Of a stretch of DNA of 64,000 bases, positions 9,839-17,863 are shown in pieces. Every line of letters begins with the position of its first letter. Positions within the stretch are counted from its first letter, which is position 1. Made by a program: the position numbers and the translations under genes. Location of the stretch: positions 4,340,001-4,404,000 of the forward strand of contig NZ_LT906483.1 of NCBI RefSeq assembly GCF_900187065.1. The letters are read 5' to 3'. The notes below the pieces were generated by a model that had not been told where the DNA came from, made no database searches, and saw only the letters and a list, made by a program, of their open reading frames with translations. This DNA comes from Mycolicibacterium thermoresistibile (GTDB lineage Bacteria > Actinomycetota > Actinomycetes > Mycobacteriales > Mycobacteriaceae).

Positions 9839-10651
9839 TCATCGGGCCTGGCGCAGCCGGCCCCGGCTGCTGTCGCGGTTGCGTTCGAACACCAACCGCA
9901 GGCCGTCCAGGGTCAGATACCGGTCGTAGTGTTCGACGGTTTCCAGATCGGGCAGCAGGATCGGCGCGATGTGGCCGGTGGCGACCACCGCGACGTCTCC
10001 GGTGAATCCGTCGACGTCCCGGCGGACGCGGTTGACCAGCCCGTCGACCAGGCCGGCGAAGCCGAACACCGCACCGGCCTGCATGCATTCGACGGTGTTC
10101 TTGCCGATCACCGATCGCGGCCGGGTCAGCTCGACGCGGCGCAGCGCCGCGGATCTCGCGGCGGCGGCGTCGGAGGACACCTGCACGCCCGGGGCGATCG
10201 CACCGCCGAGGAACTCGCCCTTGGCCGACACCACGTCCACACAGATCGACGATCCGAAGTCGACCACGATGGCCGCGGTGCCGAACTTGTGGTAGGCGGC
10301 GAGGCAGTTGACGATGCGGTCGGCCCCGACCTCCTTGGGATTGTCGACGAGCAGCGGGATACCGGTCCGCACCCCCGGCTCGATCAGCACGTGCGGCACC
10401 GACGGCCAGTACTGCTCGAGCATGATGCGCACCTCGTGCAGCACCGACGGCACCGTGGACAGCGCCGACACCCCGGTCAGCCGCTCCCCGTCGTCGCCGA
10501 TCAGGCCGTCGATGGTCAACGCGAGTTCGTCGGCGGTGACCTCCGGTTCGGTGCGGATGCGGAAGTGCTGCACCACTTTGGCGTGACTGCCCGACCCCGA
10601 TATCAGTCCGACGACGGTATGGGTGTTCCGGACGTCGATCGCCAGCAGCAC
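9839..10651 (-). CDS. coaX: type III pantothenate kinase
   Basis: 270 residues from a GTG. The ASKHA-fold phosphate motif is seen at the start (LLAIDVRNTHT), then a second nucleotide motif (VVDFGSSI) and the GGAIAPG substrate loop typical of CoaX. It phosphorylates pantothenate, the first step to coenzyme A; type III enzymes need a monovalent cation and resist feedback by CoA. It starts four bases after panD in the same operon, so synthesis of pantothenate and its use are coupled. In M. tuberculosis CoaA is the active kinase and CoaX function is debated. Confidence 0.93.
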   Translation of the reverse strand: MLLAIDVRNTHTVVGLISGSGSHAKVVQHFRIRTEPEVTADELALTIDGLIGDDGERLTGVSALSTVPSVLHEVRIMLEQYWPSVPHVLIEPGVRTGIPLLVDNPKEVGADRIVNCLAAYHKFGTAAIVVDFGSSICVDVVSAKGEFLGGAIAPGVQVSSDAAAARSAALRRVELTRPRSVIGKNTVECMQAGAVFGFAGLVDGLVNRVRRDVDGFTGDVAVVATGHIAPILLPDLETVEHYDRYLTLDGLRLVFERNRDSSRGRLRQAR

Positions 10652-10655
10652 CGCA

Positions 10656-11072
10656 CTACCTCGGCGACATCAGTTCGGCTGCGTCGGCGGGCACGTAGGC
10701 CGGATCGGAGGCGTGCACGCCCAGGTCGATCGGCTTGTTGTCGGCGTCGACGAACACGATGCGGGGCTGATAGGTGCGGGCCTCGGCGTCGGACATGGTG
10801 CCGTAGGCGATCAGGATCACCAGGTCCCCGGGATGCACCAGATGCGCGGCGGCGCCGTTGATGCCGATCACCCCGCTGCCGCGTTCGCCGGTGATCGCGT
10901 AGGTCACCAACCGGGCGCCGTTGGTGATGTCGACGATCGTGACCTGCTCACCCTCGAGCAGGTCCGCGGCGTCCATCAGGTCGGCGTCGATGGTGACCGA
11001 GCCGACGTAATGCAGATCCGCCTGCGTCACCGTGGCGCGGTGGATCTTGGACTTGAGCATGGTTCGGAACAT
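10656..11072 (-). CDS. panD: aspartate 1-decarboxylase precursor
   Basis: 138 residues from the ATG at 11072 (139 in M. tuberculosis), beginning MFRTMLKSKIHRATVTQADL. The self-processing bond Gly24-Ser25 is present (HYVGSVTID); cleavage makes the pyruvoyl cofactor on Ser25. The enzyme turns aspartate into beta-alanine for pantothenate. The frame is open upstream, but that part is the panC shadow. The disordered C-terminal tail where pyrazinoic acid resistance mutations map in M. tuberculosis is present. Confidence 0.97.
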   Translation of the reverse strand: MFRTMLKSKIHRATVTQADLHYVGSVTIDADLMDAADLLEGEQVTIVDITNGARLVTYAITGERGSGVIGINGAAAHLVHPGDLVILIAYGTMSDAEARTYQPRIVFVDADNKPIDLGVHASDPAYVPADAAELMSPR

Positions 11073-11082
11073 CGAATCTCTC

Positions 11083-12027
11083 TCAGTTTCTCCAGGGCAG
11101 TTCGCTGCCGCGGTCGGCCGCGACGAGCGGGTGACCGTCGATGCCCGCACTGGCACCGATGTCGATGGCGATGTTGTCCAACAGCCGGGTGTCTCCCAGC
11201 CGCGCGGCGACCAACATACGGCCCGGACCGTACGGCGGCGCCGGCCCCAGCATGGGGTCACGAAGTTCCAGGTAGTCGACCTCGATCTCGGGAACCTCGT
11301 CGAGCACCGCACGGGCGGCGTCCAGCGCGGCCGCCGCCCCGCCCGGCGCGGCGTAGCTGCCGGCCAGCAGCGCCGCGGACAACGCCCCGGCCTGCTCCCG
11401 CTGCTCGTCGGTGAGGTAGCGGTTGCGCGAGGACATCGCCAGTCCGTCGGCTTCGCGCACGGTCGGCACCCCGACGATCTGCACGTCGACGTTGAGATCT
11501 TTGACCAGCTGCCGGATCAGCACCAGCTGCTGGTAGTCCTTCTCCCCGAAGAACGCGCTGTCCGGCCGCACGATCTGCAGCAGCTTGAGCACCACGGTCA
11601 GCACACCGGCGAAATGTCCGGGCCGCGAAGCGCCTTCGAGCTCATCGGCGAGCGGCCCGGGTTGCACCGAGGTGCGGGGGCCGTCCGGGTACATGTCGTC
11701 GACGGTCGGGGTGAACGCGATCTCGACCCCTTCCTCGCGCAGCGCGGCGAGGTCGTCGTCGAGGGTGCGCGGGTATGTGTCGAGGTCCTCGTTGGCGCCG
11801 AACTGCAGCGGGTTGACGAAGATCGACACCACCACCACGGCGCCCTGCACCCGTTTGGCGGCGCGGACCAGGGCCAGATGCCCGTCGTGCAGCGCCCCCA
11901 TCGTCGGCACCAGCATCACCCGCCGTCCGGTGGCGCGCAGCGCCCGGCAGACCTCGCCGACCGCCCGGGGCTGGGTGTAGACGTTCAGTTGGCCGGCGGT
12001 GAACGTGGGCGACGTGCGCACCGTCAT
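11083..12027 (-). CDS. panC: pantothenate synthetase
   Basis: 314 residues from the ATG at 12027, chosen over an in-frame codon 78 bases upstream because it overlaps the stop of the preceding gene as ATGA and gives the normal length. Family motifs: PTMGALHDGHL (HIGH-like ATP site), SIFVNPLQF and KDYQQL, and MSSRNRYL (the SSRN/KMSKS-equivalent loop). It condenses pantoate with beta-alanine using ATP. panD follows after ten bases. Confidence 0.97.
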   Translation of the reverse strand: MTVRTSPTFTAGQLNVYTQPRAVGEVCRALRATGRRVMLVPTMGALHDGHLALVRAAKRVQGAVVVVSIFVNPLQFGANEDLDTYPRTLDDDLAALREEGVEIAFTPTVDDMYPDGPRTSVQPGPLADELEGASRPGHFAGVLTVVLKLLQIVRPDSAFFGEKDYQQLVLIRQLVKDLNVDVQIVGVPTVREADGLAMSSRNRYLTDEQREQAGALSAALLAGSYAAPGGAAAALDAARAVLDEVPEIEVDYLELRDPMLGPAPPYGPGRMLVAARLGDTRLLDNIAIDIGASAGIDGHPLVAADRGSELPWRN

Positions 12028-12947
12028 GGCTGCCCCTCCTCGGCGAACACCGCGAAAACCTCCTCGGGCGCGCGGGCACGCTGCGCGGTGCGCAGCGAAT
12101 TGCACCGGTATGCCTGCGCCAGTTGCGGATCCACATCGGCCAGGGCGCGCAGGTGCCGGGCGACCGCCGCTCCGTCGCCGCGGGCCACCGGCCCGGTGAG
12201 CGCCGCCTGACCACGCTGCAGGGCGTTCTCCAGGGAGGCCCGGGCCAGCGGTCCGACCACCCGTTCGGCCAGCCCACCGGGGGCGTCGTCGATCAGTTGC
12301 TGGCCGAGCAGTTCGTGTCCGGCCAGCGCGGACCGCAGCGCCTCCACGGCGTCGAGGACCACGGTGATCACGTGGTTGCCGGCGTGTGCGAGCGCCGCGT
12401 GGTACAGCGGGCGGACGTCCTCGGCGACCCGGAACGGCTCGCCGCCGATCTCCAGCACCAGCGACTGGGCGACCGCGTATCCGACGTCGTCGGCGGCGGT
12501 GACGCCGAAGCAGCTGCCGGCCAGCCGTTCGATGTCCTCGTCGGAGCCGGTGAACGTCATCGCCGGATGGATGGCCAGCGGGGTGCAGCCCTGTTCGGTC
12601 AGCGGCGCCAGCACCGCGATCCCGTTGGCGCCCGAGGTGTGCGCCACGATGGTTCCGGGCCGCACCGCCTCGGTGGCGGCCAGTCCGCTCACCAGGCCGG
12701 GCAGCTCGGTGTCGGGCACCGCCAGCAGCAGCAGTTCGGCGCGGGCGGCGACATCGGGCACCGGTAGGACGGCGGTGTCGGGCAGCCGTTCCTCGGCGCG
12801 CCGCCGCGATGCGTGCGAGACGGCGCTACACGCCACCACCACGTGGTCGACGCGTTCCAGCGCGACACCCAGCGCCGTGCCGACCCGGCCGGCGGAGATG
12901 ATGCCGACGGCAAGCCGCGCCGGACGAAGTCCGTTGGGGGCACCCAT
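12024..12947 (-). CDS. Rossmann-fold/DUF2520 oxidoreductase of the pan operon (Rv3603c-like)
   Basis: 307 residues. An N-terminal NAD(P)-binding fold (VGIISAGRVGTALG, residues about 13-27) is followed by a helical DUF2520 domain with conserved IHPAMTF and LYHAALAHAGNH. The gene is fused to panC by a four-base ATGA overlap, and this position is conserved in mycobacteria. DUF2520 proteins resemble the PanG-type ketopantoate reductases, so a role in making pantoate is a reasonable guess. Mycobacteria also carry a PanE elsewhere, so the function stays unproven. Confidence 0.8.
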   Translation of the reverse strand: MGAPNGLRPARLAVGIISAGRVGTALGVALERVDHVVVACSAVSHASRRRAEERLPDTAVLPVPDVAARAELLLLAVPDTELPGLVSGLAATEAVRPGTIVAHTSGANGIAVLAPLTEQGCTPLAIHPAMTFTGSDEDIERLAGSCFGVTAADDVGYAVAQSLVLEIGGEPFRVAEDVRPLYHAALAHAGNHVITVVLDAVEALRSALAGHELLGQQLIDDAPGGLAERVVGPLARASLENALQRGQAALTGPVARGDGAAVARHLRALADVDPQLAQAYRCNSLRTAQRARAPEEVFAVFAEEGQP

Positions 12948-13024
12948 GCAGCAGCGACCTCGCTGATCGATAGTTCTCGTTCCGGTCCTGCGATGCGGGT
13001 ACCGGACGGTCGCCCCAGCCTAAC

Positions 13025-14908
13025 TCACCCCTCATGGCGGGGCGCAATGTCATCATCGTCACGGTTGCGGCGGCTGCGCCGGCCGGTGGCGGTGCCGTTG
13101 GCCTGCAGCCGGGCCAGCAGCTCGGCGACGGACTGGCCGCCGGTGTGCTGCCCCGATTCGTCGCGCTCGGCGGCGCGTCGCCGGGACCGCGGCACCGGTG
13201 TCCCGGCAGGCCGGGATCCCGCCGGCTGGGATCCTGCGGGCCGCGAATCCGCCGGGCTGTCCGGGCGCGGGGGTGGTGGGACCGGGCCGAACGTCGGCAC
13301 GCCGGATACGTCCGGGCCGGTGGCGGCGCCGGGTGCGTAGTGCCGCCCCCGGGGTGGCTCCGGCGGGGAGGACGGTGCCGCCGGCTCCGGCGCCGGCGGG
13401 GTGTCCGGTTCCGGCTTGCGGCGGCGGCCGACGTACTCCCGGGGCGGTTCGGGCGTCCGTTCCGATGCCGGCTGTGCGGCCCGTGCCGGGTCCGGGCTGG
13501 GCGCCGGGCCCGGTTGCGGGGTCGGTTGTGGGGCCGGCTCAGGGACGGGCGCGATCGGCTCCTCACGCTCCCCGAATGTCGGCTCGGCCCGGTCTTGAGC
13601 GTGGTCGGGGCCCCTGTCTTCAGCGTGGTCGGGGGCCGTGTCTCCGGCCCGGGCGGGTGCGCCCTCGTCGACCGGTGCGACCCAGTTGCTCCCCGGTGTA
13701 CCCGGTGGGGCCCACCGACCCTCGGACGGCGCCGGACGCCACTGCCCCGCACCGGCGGTGTCACCGGGCTCAGCGGTCTGCGCGGGCTCGGCGTAGCGGG
13801 CGGACCGGGTGGGCCGCACCGGCTCCGATTCGGTGTGCGGCTGTTGCGGTGGCAGCCACGGGAACTCGACGTCCTGGTCGGCCCTGCGCCGCCGCCCGCC
13901 CTCCGGGGCCGGCGGGGGCGTCCGGGCCGGCTCCGCCGGTGGGGTGGGCTGTTGGGCGGATTCGGGCTGTGCCGCCCGGCGATCGGACGGGGCCGGGGAC
14001 GGCCGCCATCCCGGCTGCGGATCGGTCACCCAGTTCGCCGTCGCGCTGCGCCCGGCGGGCTCCTGCGATGTCCCGCCGGCCGCGGCGGCGTCGTCGGCCG
14101 CGGGCTCGTCGTCGGCGTAGCGCCGCCGGCGGCGCCGCGGCGGCGCGCTCTGCCCGGCATCCGGGGTCGCACCCGGGGTGGCATCCGGGGTCGCATCCGA
14201 GGTGGCACTGTGTGCGGCACTGTGGGCGCCGGGCACGGGTTCGGGCCGCCCGGCTCGGTTCGTGGCGCCGCCGGCGGTGTCGTGCACCGGCGCCCAGTCC
14301 CCCTCCGGTGAATGCGGTTCGGCCGCCACATCGATGATCGCGCTGTCGTCGTCGCCGTCCTCGGGGCCGGTCGCGTCGTACCGGCTGGCGACCAGCCGGC
14401 CGGCGGGTTCCTCGCGCGCCCAGTCGCTGTAGGCGCGGACCGTGGTGCGTTCGGTCTCCAACGCCGGCCGGTGGGCCAGATCGGTGTCGAACAGGATCTC
14501 CAGGTTGGCGCGCAGCGCGGCCAGCTCGGCACGCAGCGCCGCCACTTCGTCGGACTGCTGTGCCTGCAGTTCGGCCGCCAGCTCCCGGCGCAGCTGGGTC
14601 TCCAGCGTGAGTTCATACTCCCGGCGGGCCGAGATCTCCCGGTCCAGCTGCAGGTCGTAGACGAGTTTCAGATCCCGCGCCTTGGCCTGGTCGATATCGC
14701 TCTGCCGGCGGTAGATGACCGAGACGAACGCCGCGGCCACCGCGGCCCACAACGACAGGATGACGGCCAGTTTCAACAACTCGACCCGGTTCGTGAACAC
14801 CAGAGCCGAGCTGGCCGCGATGGCGAGCACCAGCAACGCCGTCAGCAACACCCAGCCCGGCCTGCGGCCACCGCGGCGGGGCCGGGAACCGCGGGTCAGA
14901 ACCGTCAT
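13025..14908 (-). CDS. Ala/Arg/Pro-rich membrane protein (Rv3604c-like)
   Basis: 627 residues from the ATG at 14908. Two transmembrane helices near the N-terminus (about 20-40 and 45-65) are followed by a coiled coil of repeated Glu/Leu/Arg heptads (about 75-140), then a very long, low-complexity cytoplasmic tail rich in proline, alanine and arginine up to the stop. It sits between panC/DUF2520 and folK, as Rv3604c does. No enzymatic motif is visible. The frame is open upstream of 14908, but that stretch is the shadow of the next gene. Confidence 0.8.
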   Translation of the reverse strand: MTVLTRGSRPRRGGRRPGWVLLTALLVLAIAASSALVFTNRVELLKLAVILSLWAAVAAAFVSVIYRRQSDIDQAKARDLKLVYDLQLDREISARREYELTLETQLRRELAAELQAQQSDEVAALRAELAALRANLEILFDTDLAHRPALETERTTVRAYSDWAREEPAGRLVASRYDATGPEDGDDDSAIIDVAAEPHSPEGDWAPVHDTAGGATNRAGRPEPVPGAHSAAHSATSDATPDATPGATPDAGQSAPPRRRRRRYADDEPAADDAAAAGGTSQEPAGRSATANWVTDPQPGWRPSPAPSDRRAAQPESAQQPTPPAEPARTPPPAPEGGRRRRADQDVEFPWLPPQQPHTESEPVRPTRSARYAEPAQTAEPGDTAGAGQWRPAPSEGRWAPPGTPGSNWVAPVDEGAPARAGDTAPDHAEDRGPDHAQDRAEPTFGEREEPIAPVPEPAPQPTPQPGPAPSPDPARAAQPASERTPEPPREYVGRRRKPEPDTPPAPEPAAPSSPPEPPRGRHYAPGAATGPDVSGVPTFGPVPPPPRPDSPADSRPAGSQPAGSRPAGTPVPRSRRRAAERDESGQHTGGQSVAELLARLQANGTATGRRSRRNRDDDDIAPRHEG

Positions 14909-14985
14909 GGGCCGACTGTACCTGGCACTGCTCACCGCGCGTGTCGACCACGAACGGCGATTCGGCGGTCGGCGGGCCGACGCGG

Positions 14986-15462
14986 TCACTCCGGTGCCGG
15001 ATCGGCCCCGTCCGGCGGTTCGGGCGGGGACTTGCAGCAATGCTGTAACCACAGTGCCGCCGCCCCGAGCGCCAACCCGCTCAGTGCGGCCACCACCGCT
15101 CCCGGGGTGTCGGCGGCCGCCACCCGCAGCGTGTCCCGCAGCGGCAGCAGATAGCAGAGCGTGCCCGCCCACCAGCCGAACATCAACGCCCCGACCCACG
15201 CTGACGCCTTGGCGATGTACACCGAACGGGCCACCCACAACGGGTCCAGCCGGCCACCGCCGATTCCGATCTCCCCGTTGTTGATCTTGGCGCGCACGTA
15301 GAACGCCCAGCCGGCCTCCGGGAGGGCGAGAATCAGCAAAGAGATGCCGCTCAGCACGGTGATCGGTGGGAACCACCGGTACAACAACAGCACCGTGATG
15401 TAGCCGACGACGGCAGCCGCCACCGCTGCGGCGGCCAGATAACGCAGTCTGGTCGGCCCCAT
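14986..15462 (-). CDS. DUF3180 membrane protein (Rv3605c-like)
   Basis: 158 residues with four predicted transmembrane helices (about 7-27, 33-52, 87-107, 118-138) and a conserved stretch around VRAKINNGEIGIGGGRLDPLWVAR between helices 2 and 3. The C-terminal tail is Cys/Pro-rich (HCCKSPPEPPDG). It lies ten bases after folK in the folate run, the same context as Rv3605c. Function unknown. Confidence 0.85.
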   Translation of the reverse strand: MGPTRLRYLAAAAVAAAVVGYITVLLLYRWFPPITVLSGISLLILALPEAGWAFYVRAKINNGEIGIGGGRLDPLWVARSVYIAKASAWVGALMFGWWAGTLCYLLPLRDTLRVAAADTPGAVVAALSGLALGAAALWLQHCCKSPPEPPDGADPAPE

Positions 15463-15472
15463 CAGCGGCGCC

Positions 15473-16006
15473 TCACGCCCCGCGCCGCGGATCGATCCGC
15501 AGCGTCAGGTCCGTGCGGTGCACCCCGGCCCGCTCGGCGGGGTCCAGTCCGGCCAGCAGACCGGCGACCGGCCGCGGGGTGCCGGCCACCGTCAGCACGG
15601 CGCCCGGGTCGATCGCCAGCCACGGCACCAGTACGAACGCCCGCTGATGCGCGTAGGGGTGCGGCAGGATCAACCGCTCGTCGTCCATCCGCACTTCCCG
15701 GTCACCGTCGTGGCAGGTGATCAGGTCGACGTCGAGGGTGCGTGGCCCCCAACGCCGTTCGCGGACGCGGTCGGCGGCGCGCTCCAGCTGCTGGGCGGTG
15801 TCCAGCCAGCCGTGGCAGTCCAGTGCGGGCGTCTCGGCGATCAGCGTCGCATTGAGGAAGCGGCCCTGCTCGACACCACCCCAGGCCTCGGTCTCGTACA
15901 CCGGTGAGACCGCCGACACCGCGGCGCCGAGCGCGTCGACGACCGACTGCAGATGCGCCAGCCGGTCCCCGAGGTTCGAACCGATCGACAGCACCACTCG
16001 GCTCAT
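15473..16006 (-). CDS. folK: HPPK, 2-amino-4-hydroxy-6-hydroxymethyldihydropteridine diphosphokinase
   Basis: 177 residues. The family opens with VLSIGSNLGDR and carries the signature RxxRWGPRTLDVDLI with the two metal-binding Asp residues (DVD). A later PHPYAHQRAFVLVPW completes the active site. It pyrophosphorylates the pterin that FolP then joins to p-aminobenzoate. It overlaps the folB stop by four bases (ATGA). Confidence 0.97.
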   Translation of the reverse strand: MSRVVLSIGSNLGDRLAHLQSVVDALGAAVSAVSPVYETEAWGGVEQGRFLNATLIAETPALDCHGWLDTAQQLERAADRVRERRWGPRTLDVDLITCHDGDREVRMDDERLILPHPYAHQRAFVLVPWLAIDPGAVLTVAGTPRPVAGLLAGLDPAERAGVHRTDLTLRIDPRRGA

Positions 16007-16377
16007 CGGCGCCCACCGTGTCGGGTACGTCGCACCACCACGGCGACGTCGGCGAAATCCAGCGGGATCGGCGCGGCCGGTTTGTGCACCGTCACCTCCA
16101 CGGCGTCGACACGGTCATCGGTCATCACATCGTCGGCGATCGCGCCGGCCACCGACTCGATCAGGTTGCGCGGCGGCCCGGCGACGATATCGGCGGCCCG
16201 GGTGGCCAGGGCCCCGTAGTCGAGGGTGTCGGCGAGATCGTCGCTGCCGGCCGCCGCGGTCAGGTCCAGCCATGCGGTGATGTCGACGACGAAGTCCTGC
16301 CCGTCGCGGCGTTCGTGGTCGAAGACCCCGTGATGACCGCGCACCCGCAGGCCGCGCAGTTCGATCCGGTCAGCCAT
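16003..16377 (-). CDS. folB: dihydroneopterin aldolase
   Basis: 124 residues of the tunnelling (T-fold) family. Visible are LRGLRVRGHHGVFDHERRDGQ at the N-terminus (Tyr/Glu pocket region), the Glu in LIESVA, and the basic HKPAAPI strand that contains the catalytic lysine. It converts dihydroneopterin to the hydroxymethyl pterin used by FolK. It overlaps folP by eight bases and folK by four, so the genes are very probably co-translated. Confidence 0.96.
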   Translation of the reverse strand: MADRIELRGLRVRGHHGVFDHERRDGQDFVVDITAWLDLTAAAGSDDLADTLDYGALATRAADIVAGPPRNLIESVAGAIADDVMTDDRVDAVEVTVHKPAAPIPLDFADVAVVVRRTRHGGRR

Positions 16378-17233
16378 CGGCCGACCCCGCCTGCCAGGCC
16401 CGCATCACCCGCAGCGCATCGACGGATGCGCGCACATCGTGCACCCGCACCCCCCACACCCCGGCCAGCCCGGCCAGCGCCGAGATGACCGCGGTGGCGG
16501 TCTCCCGGCCGTCCGGTGGGCGCGGTTCGCCGTCCGGCCCGGCCAGCAGCGCGCCCAGGAATCGTTTCCGGGAGGCGCCGACGAGCACCGGGATGCCGGT
16601 GCCGACGAACTCCGGCAGCGCGTGCAGCAGCGCCCAGTTGTGTTCGGCGGTCTTGGCGAATCCCAGACCCGGATCGATGATCAGATTGGCCGGGTCCACC
16701 CCGGCCGAGGTCGCGGCGTCCACACTCTCCAGCAGCTCGGCGCGCACCTCGGCGACCACATCGCGGTACCGCGGGGGGCGGTGCGGGTGCGTGGCGCCCA
16801 CCGAACGCCAGTGCATCAACACCCACGGCACCCTCGCCTCGGCGACCAGTTTGGCCATGTTCGGGTCGGCCCGCCCGCCGGACACGTCGTTGACGATGTG
16901 CGCGCCGTGTTCCAGTGCCGCGGACGCGACGTCGGCGTGCATGGTGTCGATGCTGACGGTGACTCCCTGGGCGACCAGATCGGTGATCACCGGGACCACC
17001 CGGGCGGCCTCCACCGCGGGGTCGATGCGGGTGGCGCCGGGGCGGGTGGACTCACCGCCCACGTCGATCACCGCCGCGCCCTGTTCCGTCAGTGCCAGAC
17101 CGTGGGCGACGGCGCGGTCGCGGTCGAGGAACAGGCCGCCGTCGGAGAACGAGTCGTCGGTGACGTTCACGACTCCCATCACGACGGTCGACCCGGTCGT
17201 CGACGTCTGCGGGAGGACGGGCAGCGGCGTCAC
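16370..17233 (-). CDS. folP: dihydropteroate synthase FolP1
   Basis: 287 residues from a GTG at 17233 that overlaps the folE stop as GTGA; this start gives the usual length, while upstream frame is folE shadow. TIM-barrel motifs: VMGVVNVTDDSFSDGG (pterin/pyrophosphate loop), DVGGESTRPGA (loop 2, with the Ser/Thr-Arg-Pro of sulfonamide binding), NDVSGG, DPGLGFAKT and GASRKRF. It joins p-aminobenzoate to the pterin and is the sulfonamide target. Confidence 0.96.
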   Translation of the reverse strand: MTPLPVLPQTSTTGSTVVMGVVNVTDDSFSDGGLFLDRDRAVAHGLALTEQGAAVIDVGGESTRPGATRIDPAVEAARVVPVITDLVAQGVTVSIDTMHADVASAALEHGAHIVNDVSGGRADPNMAKLVAEARVPWVLMHWRSVGATHPHRPPRYRDVVAEVRAELLESVDAATSAGVDPANLIIDPGLGFAKTAEHNWALLHALPEFVGTGIPVLVGASRKRFLGALLAGPDGEPRPPDGRETATAVISALAGLAGVWGVRVHDVRASVDALRVMRAWQAGSADG

Positions 17234-17844
17234 TTGCGCAGGATGAGTTCCAGTGCCTCGGCCCGGGAAGCGTTGTCGGTCTTGAACTGACCGCGCACCG
17301 CCGAGGTGGTGGTCAACGCGCCGGGTTTGCGCACCCCACGCATCGCCATGCACAGATGCTCGGCCTCCACCACCACGATGGCGCCGCGCGGGTTGAGTTT
17401 GCGCATCAACGCGTCGGCGATCTGGGCGGTCAGCCGCTCCTGCACCTGGGGTCGTTTGGCGTACAGGTCGACCAGCCGGGCGATCTTCGACAGGCCGGTG
17501 ACCCGGCCGTCGTCGCCGGGGATGTATCCGACATGGGCGAAGCCGTGGAACGACACCAGGTGGTGCTCACAGGTGGAGTACAGCGGGATCTGCCGGACCA
17601 GAACCAGTTCGTCGTGCTGCTCGTCGAAGGTGGTGTCCAGCACCGCGTCCGGGTCGGTGTAGAGCCCGGCGAACACCTCCTTGTAGGCACGAGCCACCCG
17701 GGCCGGGGTGTCGCGCAGACCGTCGCGGTCCGGGTCCTCGCCCACGGCGAGGAGCAGTTCCCGGATGGCCGCCTCCGCGCGTGGTTGGTCGAAGACCGGG
17801 GTTTTCGTGGTGAGCGTCGCCGAGTTGTGGTGCGCCCGCGTCAT
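17230..17844 (-). CDS. folE: GTP cyclohydrolase I
   Basis: 204 residues from the ATG at 17844 (202 in M. tuberculosis). Zinc ligands and catalytic motifs are present: STCEHHLVSFHG, GLSKIARLVDLYAKRPQVQERLT and EAEHLCMAMRG with the third zinc ligand Cys. It makes dihydroneopterin triphosphate, the first step to folate. It starts 19 bases after ftsH and overlaps folP. The frame is open further upstream only as the shadow of the ftsH tail. Confidence 0.97.
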   Translation of the reverse strand: MTRAHHNSATLTTKTPVFDQPRAEAAIRELLLAVGEDPDRDGLRDTPARVARAYKEVFAGLYTDPDAVLDTTFDEQHDELVLVRQIPLYSTCEHHLVSFHGFAHVGYIPGDDGRVTGLSKIARLVDLYAKRPQVQERLTAQIADALMRKLNPRGAIVVVEAEHLCMAMRGVRKPGALTTTSAVRGQFKTDNASRAEALELILRK

Positions 17845-17863
17845 CAAGTGCCTCCGTTTCCGC

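Noticed and set aside
13034..14337. Plus-strand open frames opposite the Ala/Arg/Pro-rich membrane protein
   Set aside because: Both strands look low-complexity, but the minus frame has membrane helices, a coiled coil and conserved neighbours.
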